Position numbers and translations under genes: made by a program
Shown: positions 33,477 to 46,917 of the stretch, in pieces
Numbering within the stretch: the stretch's first letter is position 1
Layout of the letters: the number at the start of each line of letters is the position of its first letter
Notes under the pieces: generated by a model
Database searches by the model: none
The model's input: only the letters and a program-made list of their open reading frames with translations
Told to the model about the DNA's origin: nothing
Origin: Cephalotrichum gorgonifer
Lineage: Eukaryota; Ascomycota; Sordariomycetes; Microascales; Microascaceae
Assembly: GCA_900312665.1 (NCBI GenBank)
Contig: ONZQ02000001.1
Coordinates: 4,608,270 to 4,672,269, forward strand
DNA length: 64,000 nucleotides
Reading direction: 5' to 3'

Positions 33477-36400
33477 CTTGGGCGTATATTTTGAGGGTGA
33501 CGAGAGAAGAAGGGGCGGGGGAAGATGGGGATGGATTTTTTTTCGGAAGAGGTTTGCGAGAGGTCGAGCAGGCTCTCGAGTTGAGGTGTGAGGTATGAGG
33601 TGGGAGATGTAGTCGCCGGATGTGCACTCGTGTTGCCAGCGTGATGTTAAATATCAGGTTCGAGTCACAGACTTGGTGGCGAACGGAATGAATGATGACC
33701 AGCAGCAGGGCGAATGAAGTATCGACGGGGAAACGAGGGTGTCTTAAAGTGATATGGCTCGCGGCCGTCGTTTGGATGTCTTAGTTGGCACTTAGTGCAC
33801 CAGTGTGGTTGGCGGAGAGTGGGACGGGTGTATCGGAATAATAAAGATTGGACGGTCCGTTTATAATGATAAAAAACCACCGATGTAGGATAGAATTGTA
33901 GAGAGAAAAGAATCGAAAGAAGGCGAGGGATGCCAGACCAGGGCAGAGTGACCTCGGGAACGGGGAACGAAGGGCGAAAGAGACGGGATCGGCGACAACC
34001 ACGACGGCGACGACGGGAACAGAACAGAATTCCAAGGCCAAACACGACGGGATGTGCTCCAACAATATAATATTGAGAAATGGCGTCGGATCTTATTCAC
34101 ACAGTCGTTGGCCACTCATTCCCGCGTATACTTGCTTGCCATTTGTGCTCGAGGCAGAGCGAACCCCTGGATAACCGAAGTCAACATCAGCGAAGCAACC
34201 GTCGTCCCGCCGTCTCCCGTGCCAGTCCCGTGCTTGTGTGTCTGTGCCCGTCCCCGTCCCCGTGCTCCGTCTCCCGTGCCCGTCTCATCTTCAAGCTTGG
34301 GCTCAGGTTCATGCATCGCCCCTGTTTCCTATTCCCTCTTCGGGCGGGCAGCAACACATCAGCCCCTGACTGCTCCATCGCTCTGGCAAACCAGAGCGGG
34401 GGGGATAGGACTTCTGAAGCATGAGTAAGTGGGGTTACTCACTACAAGTACCTGGAAGCACCTATAGATAGACTTTCAGTACCAAGTACTGTGTGATCGA
34501 TCCATCTTGGCATAGCCCGCCACCATGCAAGTGTGAGTTCGAGTACTCGTATTGACTGATGCCCCGTACTTTTCCCGCAGATGGTGGCGGCGCCGTACTC
34601 GCAATTGGAATAGGTTTTTAGCCCCGTCTTGTGTATGTCTTCTATTCGAATACGAAGCAGTGGATCGTGGCGTTTGCCGGAAGCGGCATCCCGGATTTCT
34701 CGGCGCGCACAAGATATAGGCTATCCCAAGGGAGGTCGCGCTGGCGAGTGAGTGTGTCCCTGAGCCTGAGGCGCATGTCTGTGCGCCCACGGAAGAGGGA
34801 CGACGCAGCGATAATTTATTAGTACAACATGCTTTCGTAGTGCACAGCCTATCGATCCGTTGGCCGCTGTTGTTGTTCTTGTTATTAACGTTGCCTGACA
34901 CGATAAGTCCTCACTTGAAAAATCGAGGTCCAAGTTCATGTCCCTGAGTATTATGGAGTACATGATCAATGACAGGGAAGCGGGATGCGTCAAGGCGCCC
35001 TTGCCGCACCTGGCCCACTTGAAACAACCTGGAAACCACAAGGGCTGCACCTGCCTGTAATAGCACGCTCGCCTCGTATCATGCTCAAACGAGATGGTAC
35101 CTGCATCAGACGACCCAAGCGAGTGCACTGTTCCTTCCTTACCAGAACCGTAGTATTAATACTTATGTTCCTTGGACCCTGCTCCTTCCCTACTTGTATG
35201 TGCTTGGAAATAGTAGGAGTGCGCTTCAAACGCGGCAAGCCCCCACAAAACGGAAACAGACCGATGTGCCTCATCCCTTGGCTCCCCGTCGCTCTTATTC
35301 CCCGACCCCCGACCCCCGACCCCGGCCCTGCCTACCTCTTACCTCTTTCCCTGTGTCTGATCACCATGCCCTGCTCATCAGCCCATCTGCATCTCCATGC
35401 CAGATACTTTAGTAATCTCACTTAGTACTTGTACCTATCTTCGCCTATCCTTATTCGTAACTAGTCATCGAGATCCGCCTCAAAGCCCAAATCCGTACAA
35501 GTGCCGTACCTGTAGTTTCACTGCCTGGTGGTCCCTCATACGTGGGGCTCTGTGATATGCCATACCACAACGGTGGTCTCGAAGAGGACCTGGTAGTACT
35601 CGTACCTGCCAATGTGTGAGAGCTTGATCTCGACCTCTACCCATCGGGCTATGTGCTCGTATGTTTGGGCTACGTGCCTGCCCATGGGATGGGATGGGAT
35701 GGGTACCTCTCGATCGAGAAAGACATTCACTCCCCTCTCCCCTGGACATTACAACAAGGTAACTAGTAATTGCAAATTTATCGGTGAAGATTTTGAAACA
35801 CTGCGGGTAAATATTCCTCTCCCCCTTGCACGGAGTATCCGCACGCTCTTTCCATTTGTAGTGCAGTGCAGAATCTGGTTAAGTTGGCATCTGAAACACA
35901 CAGTGGAGCAACAAACCCAATTCGATTCACCCCACGCCCAGCCAGGGGCAGTATCACCATCACCGTCGCCATCACCATCATCCTAGCTCAATCTCCAAAC
36001 CGGTCTTGTGTCTATTAGCTATTCCTCATACGGGTATGTGCGAAGGTCAAGTCACGCACACGGTGGAGGTGATGCACTTGGCTCAACCAGCCCTCCCATC
36101 TATTCGAGTGATACAGCTTTCGCTGTCACGCTTGTGAAGGTTGCGGGTCGCGTGCGGAAGGATGTACATGGAGAGAGGACACACGTGCAATGGATGTTTC
36201 AACAATAAATGAGCCGTAGTCGAAAGTAAATACATGTACCCGTAGTACATGGAATTAGAATTCGAGAGGGTCAAGTTATCGTGGTCCTTCCATTCCGCCC
36301 AGACATATCGAGATCACAGTCCCTAGGCAATTCATTCATTCATCTGAATTCTATCGATTCTCATCTGTAACTAGTTCTACGCGTACTTTACTGGTACAGA

Positions 36401-36661
36401 ACAAATGTCGCAAAAGTGTAATATCTAACCTCCCACCCGGAGCGCCCCGGCCCAAAACAACCCCATACCACGGTTGTTCCCCGTATCCAAAATCAAGACA
36501 GAACCCACCATCCACGGACGGACCCAAAATGAAGAAAAAATGATGAAGAAGAATCAAAAAAAGAAGAAACCGGCAAGAGAGAATAGATGCAGCAGACAAA
36601 GCGCCGACCCAGAGAGCCACCTTTCATAACCTCCCCAGTAGCAGGGAAGGAAACCCATCAA
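33477..36661. other. 3.2 kb spacer, no gene supported
   Basis: It runs from the start of the small mitochondrial gene to the end of the calcium-channel gene. It holds a CCCGT/CCGTC-rich stretch at 34200-34290, a CCCCGAC repeat at 35297-35323, a (GGGAT)n run at 35684-35703 and several ACAAGTA/TACTTGT words. Frames are short and overlap on both strands. Nothing resembles a transposase or RNA gene. Confidence 0.45.
35684..35703. repeat. (GGGAT)n pentamer repeat
   Basis: Four GGGAT units in the spacer. It is the complement of the pentamer found in the first intron of the CK2 beta gene. Confidence 0.8.
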
Positions 36662-39600
36662 TCATCCTTGATCCCCATAGCGATATGAGCCCCTTGTCGA
36701 TCTCCTAATCGTCGCACTTCGCCGAATGCTCTCTACCCACACCGAGTCATCCAACATGTCCTGTACCCGGTACGACCCGCCCCCACTAGTCCGTCTAGTA
36801 AGGTCGTCGCCGCCGACCGGGGATACCGGTGTGCCCGGCTCATCCGCCTGAGTCTGTAAATCGAAGCTGACCGCCGAGCTCGGCTGGCGATGCAGACCCT
36901 GAGTGAGTGAGGTCCGGGGAGACCCGAGGGGGTGCTGGTAGGGCTGTTCTGCCGGCTCTCCCGCCGTCGTCGTGCTGCGGTAGCTGGACGTGGCATCCTC
37001 CACTCTCAGATTGTTTGATGGGTAGCGCTTCCTGGATCCCCGCTCCGTGCTAAACCCGCTCTCACCCTCGCCTCCAGACGTATCGTCGTCGTCCACGTAG
37101 ATGTCGGGTATCCCGAGCTGCGGCACGTCGGTCATCCTCCCGGCCCTCTTCGCATCCATGTGCCTCTGGAATTGCCTTGACCAGTACAGTGTCTCGAAGA
37201 ACCCGAGCACAACTTTCCTCCTGACCGCCTCCTCCACCAACTGAAGCCTGGCGCGGCGCCTCAGGAACTCTTCGAGCCTAGGTGGGTTGTCAAGGTTAGC
37301 ATGTACTCGCACTGCGCCCGCCCGCGGCTCGCCGCCAACTTACTTCAGGCTCTTGCTATCGTTGATGACGTTGTAGTGGGCGATCGTCATCATCACATTA
37401 GTAAAGGAGATCCCCTTGTCCACGTCCGCCGACACCATCATCTCCTCGTAGAATATGTTGAACCGCCGACGGCGCTCCCGCACCCTGGCCACGTCGAGGT
37501 GCGACAGCCGTTCGTTGAGCTTGTCCAGGTCCACACCCGTGCTGTACCCCGCCGCTGTGCCGATGGACATGTGCCTCGTGTTGGCCGCCGCCACGTTGTC
37601 GCTCCTCACATCCTCGAGTATCTGGCGCACAGAGTCGTCCGAGTCGTACACACGCATCTCGAACACCCCGGACAGCTCCCCCAGCAGCCGAGGGAACGCC
37701 TCCTTGCTGATGAACCCGGTCCCGGCCGGGTCGACGCTGCGCCACGCCTCCTTGAACCGCCGGATCTCGTCTCGGTCGACCACGGCGAGCCCGTTGGACT
37801 TCTGGTAGACGTAACTGAAGCTCTCGTAGATGAGCGAGACGAAGAGGTTGACGAAGATGTACATGCTGAGAATGTTCCACGCCACGAAGAGGAACCGCGC
37901 CCAAGGCTTGCTGCCGCAGTCGCTGTTGAAGAAGTCGTCGCTCTCGACGCAGAGAGGCGGCTCTATGTTCGCAAAGTCCTCCATCACGTCGTTCCAGCCC
38001 TCGCCACAGCTCACGCGGAAGAGCAATATCAAGGCGTTCGGAACCGTCCGGAGATTGACGCCGTTACCCTCCTCCGGCCCGAACCGCGTCAGGCTGAACG
38101 CCTGGGTCATCGCAATGGCGAAGATGAGGAAGAATATGAGCCACGTGGCGAGTAAGTTGCTGATCTTGGTCAGACTGGCCGCTGCCGTCTTGAAGAGCTG
38201 GTCCAGAGCGTCGTTCCGGGGGATGACGAGGAGAACTAGCGCCACGAGGAAAAACTTGTGGAGCTGCACGTAGGTCTGCACTTCTGTCTCCGTGATCAGC
38301 ACCGCCATGGTCGCCCCGAAGGCTCCCGTAGAGACGACGAGGGAGTATAGATCCCACGAGCTCCTCCGGAATCGCGACCAGCCCAGGCCGATGATCCGGA
38401 TGGCTACATTCGCCACGTAGAGAAGGATGAAGACGAAGAACAGGATGCCCCTCACTCTCGCCCAAAATGCCGGCTCCGTGCTGAACTCGCTAACCAGCAA
38501 GCCGAGGTGGCAGACGAGGACAAACGTGATTGTCGTGTACCATGTGCCTCTCTTCTCAATGGCCCTCTTGTGACACCACTTCTTCCACGCGTCACCCTTG
38601 TCGTTGTATGAGGTCTTCGACGGCGAGATCTGCCTCAGCAGTTTTCGCAGCTCCAGCCAGGATCTCTGCTCCGTGGTGAGGAAAGCTACTCCAGTCTGCT
38701 CCGTGTAGTTGCGCATGAAGACGGAGATGAACAGCGTGAGAACGAACACGGTGGCGAGCAGGTTGAATATAACGAAGAAGACCGCATTGCCTTGCCTCGC
38801 AAATGATTGAGGTTGAAGTCTGGGTCCCGTGATGGCTTGGGCCGCGTACGAAAGGTCGATCCAACCTTCCTGGCTTACGATCTGGAACAGGCTGAAAAGG
38901 GCTGACCCAAAATCGTCAAAGTTGAGGTACGGATTGGACGCCACCCTAGGGGCCAGGATTGGCCAGTCTTCCCTGTACGGGGCGCTATTATACTCCCCGA
39001 AGCAATCATCGATTCGCACGATACCGTCGGAACCGTCGTTGCACGACAGCAAGGCTCCGTTGAAGAGATTCAGCCCATATATGGCAAAAGGAATTAGGAG
39101 AGATATGGATACAAAGGCGGGCTGTCAATCTTGTTAGCTTCTTGGCGCGTTGCGCGTTAGTGGTGCACAGGGACAAGACTCACCGGCACAATCTTCCACA
39201 TCCCCCAGATGATGACATTGTGGAAGGTATCCTGCGCACTACTACTGATGTTGAGCAGTCGTAGAGCCCGCAGCGCTTTGAAGGCCCCGACGGCACGGGA
39301 AACGGCGCCGTCGTTGGCGAGCAGGGTGAACACGTAGATCCATAGCGAGATGAGCACCACCGCATCGATGACGCCCCACGAGCTGCGGTAATATGCGTTT
39401 GGCGTCCAGAAGAACCCGTCTGCCACGACTTTTATCATGGCCTCGATTGTGAAGACGCCGGCAAAGGCCAGGTCAGTCCACACGTACCAGTTGCGAGCGC
39501 TGAACTCGTGGTTCTCGCGGTATTCCTTCTGGTAGAGGGGTGTGGTGATACATGCCAAGATGACCATGGCCACAATAACCACGTAGATGAAGGCCGAGAA

Positions 39601-42600
39601 CGTGTACCATGCTACCTTGTTCGGTTCGACCCCGTCGAAGCGCTGACTCCCCCGCCCAGGACCGACGAGCCGTTGGCAGAGGCGTCGAATCGGGTTATGA
39701 GGTGTAAAGATGAAGAGAGAGTTGTTGTAGCTCGGATGGCGTGCCAGGTACTCGCGCTGGGCCTTACGTCGAGCGCTCGTGGCGGATACGGCCTGTTGAG
39801 CCATCTGGCGGGGATCCAGGGTTTCGTTCGGCCCGTCGAAGCGGATGTTGGAGTAGAAGGGATTGGGCTCCTTCCCTCCGATCTTGGCGGTTAGCTTCCC
39901 CCAGAGCGTAGATAGGATTCCAGGAGTGATATCGCCCATGGCCATAGTGTACTGTCTGACGGGCCCTTGTGGTCCGTCGCTCTCCTGGAGTGGCCCCGCC
40001 TCGTCATCAAGGAACTCCTTGACCACCGCCTCCTTCAACAGCATCTCCATCGTGGCCGGGCCATAGTCCAAGGGATCCATCTTCTTGCGGCTTCTTCCAA
40101 GGTGGAAGATTGTCGACAGGGCAAGATTGTTCGAGGTCTTACCCGTCTCCTTGCTATGGAGGAAGGCCTTCACTTGTTCCAGCCGTTTCTCATCCTCAGA
40201 CACGTCAAAGTTTTCTTGTATGACAGCAATGAACATATTCACAAGAATAAAGAAGGACAGCACGAACCATCCCATGAGGAAGATGGCTCCGATCCAGCCC
40301 GTGTTGAACTCGCGCCCGGCCGCCGTGACAGCATAGAGCATACTGGTCCAGTTCTCGCTCGTCAGGATCTGGTACATTCCAAGGAACGCGTTGAATATCG
40401 TGAAGAACGCGACGTTGTATAGCTCGCCCTCCTCGTCTTCCTGAGGAATCTCGCCCCTGAAGAGCTGCACTGCGAAGATGGCCATGATGAAGGTAATGAG
40501 GAAGACAAAAAGCATGAGATTGCCTATACCCATGGCGTTCCCCAGTACCAGTATAATAAGCTTCCGGGTGACGGGCACTGCCATGACGATCCGATAGGCT
40601 CGGAGCACTTGGAAAACCGTTAGCCAGGCGTATGGCGTCCCCGAGTTCCGAATCGGTGGGATGAGGATGACGGAGGTTATAACGGCGAGCCCGAGGTCGA
40701 AAAGATTCCGCCAGCTCCGATGAAAGCCCCGCCAGTCCGATAAGAAACGGGCTACAATATCCACGTCGAGTAATATCGTCACTACAATTTCTGATGAGTT
40801 GACGAACCTCTCTCTCCCCGGCCCCATGGTGGAGCTTCGACATGCCTGCGCAACAAGGCCAAAGGCGATGATGATGACCCAGAATATGGATGTCTTCTGG
40901 TAGAGCCTCTGTAGCGCAGACAGGCGTTTCGGGACAGCGTCGGGGACCGGAAGCGGAGCAGGCTCGGCTTCGGCGGAAGTGAAGGCGCTGGCCTTGCTCT
41001 CTTCGCGAATCACCTGGAACGAGGACGTGATCACGGCAATCAGGAGGTTGGTCAGCCAGAGCATCATGATCATAATGCCCGCCCCAAAGAATAGCGCGGC
41101 CGGTGGGTAGTCCGAGTCGATGGTGTAGTACATGAGATCCGAAAAGGTGTTCGCGCTCATAATAACGAAGACGAGTTCCAGGGAGTGGAGGATGTTGTCG
41201 AAGTGGACAGTCCCGTTGTAGGGATTATCGCCCTGAAGGCAAATCGACCCACGAGGACACAGGAGCCCCTTTCCGCTGTCCGCGGCAGGGATGAGGTCGC
41301 TCAGGTCGTCCGGGTTCCTCGCCATTACCCAGGGCAATTTTTCGCCGGTGGAGTTGTCCAGATACCCGCCGCAGAATCCAAACGAATTCGTAAACGAGGC
41401 CGTCTTGTTTGTCGGGTCGAGAGGGTCGAGCCAGACGCATGTCCTACTCAGACTCGTCTTGAAGCTCTGCACGCCGATGATGGCGAAGAGTATCCAGAAG
41501 AAGGCGACGAGAAAGGCGACACGTACGAGGAGTGGGGTGGCCTTCTTCAGACTCCTCAAAATGATCTGCGATGGTTGTTAGTCAAGCGTCGGACACGGTC
41601 GCAAGATGATGGGGTGAACGAACAGCCGTCCCGTTAGTGAGTGCCAACAAGCGGATGATCCGCAGACAGCTGAGCATCCTGAAAATATATAGATGATGCT
41701 GCTTTTCCAGACCTAGCACTCCCATCACAAAGGATATCCAGAATGCCACGACGGCAACGAAGTCAAGCCTGTTGAAGCCATGACGTAGGAATGCCCGGCG
41801 AGCCAACTGCCACCTCCGCTGGTCTTCGATAGTGCTGGTCTGGTTACGCTGGGCAAAGGTAAAGGATCTAGCAAAGGCTGGCGGCTCGGGCCGGGTCTGT
41901 CGGGGACCTCTCACAGACTTTTGGCGTTCGGGCTGGAAGATGAGCTTGTACTGGTCGGCAACCGCGGCCCTGACCCCACGTTGCCGGTCGATGGTGCTGT
42001 ACTCAGCCGCGTTTAATATAAACCCGGACACTATGATGCGCGCCACGATTTCCAATGTGAAGATGATGAATAGTCCGAGCATAGCCCAATCGATCCGAGT
42101 CTTACCCCACCTGTCGGGCCGCGCGTTGCCTTCCTCAAAGACGTTCGGTGCCGCCTCAATGGCGAGGAGAATAGTCTGCGCGATGATCAAGACTAGGATG
42201 ATGAATTCCGTCCACGAGTGAATCAGGAGCTCGCAAAGTGCCTTCCTTATCGGGTTCTCGGGGGAGAACACTCCCAAGCTCTTTCCCTTGAGCGGGTTCA
42301 TGGAAGGCATTCCCGGCATAGGCGAGAACTGGCCATTGTTCACGGATATATGAGACCCGCTCTTCTTCTCTGAGCCCGGGGGTGGGAAGAGCTGTGAGGG
42401 ATAGGACGTGTCTTGGCTCTCCAGGATGGACTGGTGTCTCGACTGGGGTCGGCTCTCGCCGCCCGGCGACCGGGAGCGGCGGCGGCTTGGTCTGCGGTCC
42501 AAAGTTTCGCCCTCGCCGCTGATGTTAACCACACGCTGAGACATGGCCCTTACGATCGACCCCGCCTTGTATAATGCGCCGGATGTGGATGGGGGCCGGG

Positions 42601-43219
42601 AGCGGCGGAAATCGCCCGGCGCAAGTGACGCTCCATAGCCCTGGCCGAGATCGAGTCTGGTATGCCTGTCGCCCGACCTGGAAGGGCTGTTGCCAACGTC
42701 GGACACGGTCTGGAAGCTGTCCCTGGGTTGCGAGCCCTGGCCGCCAGGCGACAACGCGCCGGCGATCGGCTCAGCTCGGGACGTGAGCGGGGCGGTATCG
42801 GATTCATTATCTGCGATAGAAGGTCTTTCGTAATAGCCGGCAGGAGTGTCGTACGGATCCCCTAGGGCGGGGCCGAACGAGGGTTCGGGGGAAGGCTGGT
42901 CGATGCCCGGAGGTAAGGCGAATTGGAGCGCAGACATGTCGATTGGGGATTCGGGACGGTTGGCACCATGACCGTCGCGGGGGCGGCCTTCGTTGACCAT
43001 GCTGCCGTACGACTGGTCCCAGTATGATGACGGGCCGGGTCGGGAGGCGAGGTCGCGGGAATCGCGTCCCTGGGAGGGGAGGAGGTGGGAGGCTGCCAGC
43101 AGCCGACCCTCTTGTGGTGAGTCGTGAAGAGTTTGGAGTTGTATTGATTGAGCGTTGGGCGGGGAGCCGGGGCGCCGGCGCTCGTGTTCCCCGGTGTGTG
43201 GCGGTCGTGGTCCGGACAT
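36662..43219 (-). CDS. cch1: Cch1 voltage-gated calcium channel alpha subunit, 2123 aa, 4 exons
   Basis: Exons 43219-41624, 41565-39184, 39121-37344 and 37277-36662, phases 0, 0, 2. The product has the four-domain, 24-helix plan of Cav/Nav channels. There is a Ser/Pro-rich cytosolic N-terminus of about 330 residues, domain I split by intron 1 after S4, and domains II and III in exon 2. Exon 3 holds the rest of III, domain IV and an EF-hand-like loop (DPAGTGFISKEAF). S4 charges are clear in I-III (for example FKALRALRLLN) and weak in IV. Pore residues read Asn, Glu, Glu, Glu (SANTF, TSENW, SQEGW, GEGWN). With Mid1, Cch1 forms the high-affinity plasma-membrane calcium entry system used in stress, polarity and ER-stress survival. 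The length is normal for the family. Intron 1 has an unusual GTTCGT donor. The GTG 11 codons before the ATG is not used. Confidence 0.95.
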
Positions 43220-43751
43220 GACGGGCAATCCTTCGCGATCGCGGCCTCTCACAGGCGTATAGTGACGGGTATCGCGAGCATGGTCGTGATTGAAAGGATG
43301 CCGATTACGTCGAGCAAGTCGAGATTAAGGGTGAAAGTTCGTCAACCGGAGCTGTGTGCAACGTATTAGAGGTGTAAGCAAAATGATTGTGGTGGTCGAG
43401 GTTGGACGCTGACTCGCTTGGAATCCATCCGCGATCAACGTGTGAAGTCAGGAGTCGTAGATGTTCCAGGAGCGTGGCTTGGTCGGAGGATTCGTCGATG
43501 TTCATTGGGCAAGACAGTGCAACGTATGCGGGTACTGCTACATGAATACAACCCTTGTCGCTCAGATTCCACTACGCAACTCTGTACGGGTAATGGTTAT
43601 CATAGATGCGCACAATGTATCAGTACCTTTTCTCGTATTGAACCCCCCCCCCACACATACTTGCATCCCCAGCCAAGAATTCCAGACTACAGATGCTAGT
43701 GCAAGTGTCACCCATCATAAACTATTAATAGGCCACCGCCGCTAATAGCGT
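43220..43751. other. Short spacer between cch1 and msh5
   Basis: It contains the promoter and leader of cch1 and the 3' end of msh5, both on the minus strand. No coding frame and no repeat stand out. Confidence 0.5.
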
Positions 43752-46700
43752 TCACCCTCCGATGTTAGCTTGGCGTCCGCACTCCATGCACAGGTCAACC
43801 AGTTCTTTCCTCTTCCCATGCCCATCCCTGTTACCCCCTTCTCCTTCGCTTTGCCGGAGATGTCCCAGACCCGCGGCCAAGAACCTCCGGGCAATTGCCT
43901 CCGCCTTCTCCAGTTGGCTTGCCTCGTCCTCGGATAGCCCTGCACACGCCGACTCCAGGTCTTCCCCGGAACCCAACAATCTCGTGATGCCCTCCGCCCT
44001 CTGCACAACATCCGTACCCACTCCATTTATTGCAGCGCAGTGCACTCCAAAACTAGTAGTGGCATTTCCGGGCACTAGGGTGTAGAGGAACACCGGCTCG
44101 TCTTCAGCGTGCTCATCTCCGGCATTGGTCTGGACATCCATGTGGGCTAGTTTGATGTTTGGGCTCATGTCTAACACGCCGGGCTCGAAGAGCTCGTGGT
44201 GGTGGGTTGCGGCCAGAACGCGCGGGCCGTCATCCCCTCGAGAGATGATGTTTCCGATAAGAGCCGCCATCAACGCCACCCCGTCCTCTGCCCGGGTTCC
44301 CTTGCCAAACTCGTCCACTAGCACGAGACTCCGTCGAGTAACCGACCTAAGCGCGAAGGCCATTTGACGCAAATCGATGGAGAACGCACTCTCACTCCTG
44401 CAGGCGCTCTCCTTCGTGGTCATGCGGGTCAAGATCCTGTCCGTCAGCCCAATCGTAGCGCTCTCGGCAGGGACGTAGCTGCCGATGTGGGCCAGATAGA
44501 CAATCAGTGCGACCTGCCTGAGATATATGCTCTTACCCGAGTGGTTCGGCCCTGTCAAAACCATAACATTCGTGTATTGGCCTGGATCGTCTCTTAGTCC
44601 CTCCACCTCCCCGCCAAACTCCTCCTGATCGGTGAACCCTCCCAAGTAGCATCCGTTCGGGATATATTGCGGCACGGCCAACTCCTGGAGAGGGTGGCGC
44701 CCGTTCCGAATGTGTATGACATTCGACGCATCTGTCACGGTGGGCGCCACCCATCCGTATCTCTTAGCCCCCACTCCCAACGCTACGAGGCTGTCCAGGT
44801 CACCGCACGCATCCGATGCACGCACAAGCTCTTCCTGATAAGAGAGGACTCGGCTTGCCAACTCATGTAGAATTTCTATCTCGCGACCTTGTCCAGTCAG
44901 CTTGTCAGCCCGCTGAGGTGCATCCTGGCGAGGGCGGTTGCGTCCGAGGTGCGGCTTGATGGGTCTAGGAGAGGGAGAGAGAGCACGTACCGACTATCGT
45001 GCCATAAATATCACCAAAGTGGGCGTCTAGTTCTCTCATTCGACGGTTTTTGTAGTAGACGGCGCCGTTGGCACTGAACGACTTCTCCCATGTATCCCCT
45101 TGGAGGCCTTGGCCGCCGTACCTCCCCGCGCCGGTCTCACCGTCCATCTGGACCACTGTCAGAAAGCCAAGCTGCGGCAGGAATATACAGTTCCTAACAT
45201 GGCCGCGGGCCCAATCCGGTAGTTCCGTCAGGAGTTTCGACGAAACCTCGGTCAGAAACGATCCCATGCCGTCATAGTCGTGCTTCAGCCTATCTAGTTG
45301 AGCGTCGATGCCGACGGCCACGGCGGCGTGACCTCGGCTAGCCGATTGTTCAAAGTCGACAGTTTTGTTTACTAGCCTCCCGACAATTCTGAGGGTTTCG
45401 GTCTGTATCCCAGTAAAGATCTACCGAAGGATCGAGGTTAGGCGTCATTTTATATCGGTGCGGTAGAAGTGGGTGGTTCGATACCTTCTCCACGCTCTCT
45501 ACCCTCTCCCCGGGCAATGAAAGTCGCGAAACGCCCTCGCCTACCGTGGCGGCATATATAGAGAACCTCTGTAGCGTCTGCCACAGCCCATGGTCAGCTG
45601 AGGCGTGAAAGGTAGTCGACTTCGCCCCCCTCTCCAAGCGCTCGACGTCCCGCCTTATGTCCTGTATCTTCCTCAGAGACCGCTGTATACCGCGAACTGT
45701 GTCCTCATTTTCGGCCAAGGTGAAGAGAGAGATGGCCCGTTGCCGTTCCTCGATCACCGTCAAATCGACCGTTGGCTGGAGAAAGACTTGCCGAAGCTTT
45801 GCCTTCCCCTGAGGAGTATGCGCCAGCTGTTTGAAGAGACCAAACACCGACAGGTTCTCCTTCAAACCGCCCGGGAGCGTGTTTGAGCTCTGGGTCTGGG
45901 GATTCGGATGCAGCTCGGAGCGGAGGATCTGCAATGAAGCCAAGGTATCTGCATTTACGAGCATTCGGTCGGACAGAGTGAACATGCGAGCGGAAGATAC
46001 ATTGTGGGCACCTAGTGCCATCGAGAGTTCGCGGCGGCGGTTCAAGTCACCGATTACGGCGCCGCAGCACCCCACCTAGATACAGAAACATGTTAACTTG
46101 AACCCGGTCAGGACAATGACGAGAGCCGCGCAAGGGATGGGAAGAGATTACGGAGAGCCGGCAGTCCGTATCGACAATCGTGCCCAGTCTCATCCTCTTA
46201 ACACTCATGTCCAAGGCTTCGCCAGGCTCTCTCTGGGCCGCTGGTTCGGGAGTCCGGGATGGCCATTCCCACGATGCCAGGTCGAGACTGACGAGTCGTT
46301 CGATGGCGGTTTCGAATGAGAACTCAGCCGACCGGATAGTCCGGGATATGAATGGACCTCCGCCGTTGCCTAAATGGATCATTGAGAACGTGGGAGTCTG
46401 GAACGTGGACGTGGAGGCAGATACCTTCCATGGCAGGCTCGGCCAGTCTCTCCAGATGACGGACCAAGCTCTCCGGGGCGCGGGCCGGCAGTAATACTAC
46501 ATTCGGCTGCGCGTGAAGAAGCAGCTGATCAACCCAGGTCATGTCTGCGCTGGCAACCTCCTGGAGCAGAAACAGGGTACCTCCATCGCCATTGAAGTAG
46601 GTACACCCAAGCGTACCGTCAGTCTTCATGTCTATCGCCAAGGTGGTGTCGGTTCTCCCATCGCTGGATATACAATCGCCGAAGGCAGTTGTCCTAGATC

Positions 46701-46917
46701 CGGATCCCGCGCTGGCGGTTCCCACCGACCGACAGCGGCCGAGGGCTGCCTGCGCCGGGGAAGTAGCGGGGGGGTGAAGATCACCGGAGCGCTCTCCTTG
46801 GGAATTCTCGTTGTAGCGGTCAGATGACTCTCCAAAGACAGCGCCGCAATAGCTGCTAGCAGGCCCCGACAACGGTGTCGAGGGATGAATCCCATCTGAT
46901 CGTCTCTTGGCAGGCAT
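43752..46917 (-). CDS. msh5: MSH5, meiosis-specific MutS homologue, 955 aa, 5 exons
   Basis: Exons 46917-46425, 46369-46152, 46075-45485, 45420-44991 and 44887-43752, phases 1, 0, 0, 1. The N-terminal 150 residues are polar; the MutS core follows (VGCCGAVIGDLNRRRE; MLVNADTLASLQIL; GIDAQLDRLKHDYDGM). The ATPase has Walker A GPNHSGKS and Walker B LVLVDEFGKGT. The DEFGKGT form marks MSH5, where MSH4 has DELGRGT. The mismatch-binding N-terminal domain of MutS is absent, as expected. MSH4-MSH5 heterodimers clamp Holliday junctions and promote crossovers in meiosis, so the organism probably has a sexual cycle. Intron 4 uses an AAG acceptor (44888-44890), chosen because it joins the family sequence without an insertion; other AGs are out of phase. 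All other introns end in TAG. Confidence 0.93.

Noticed and set aside
34054..34428. Two plus-strand frames of 124 and 114 residues
   Set aside because: They overlap in different frames across a CCCGT-rich stretch and lack any recognisable motif.
37301..38155. 284-residue plus-strand frame opposite cch1
   Set aside because: Antisense shadow; low-complexity Val/His/Glu content with no family features.
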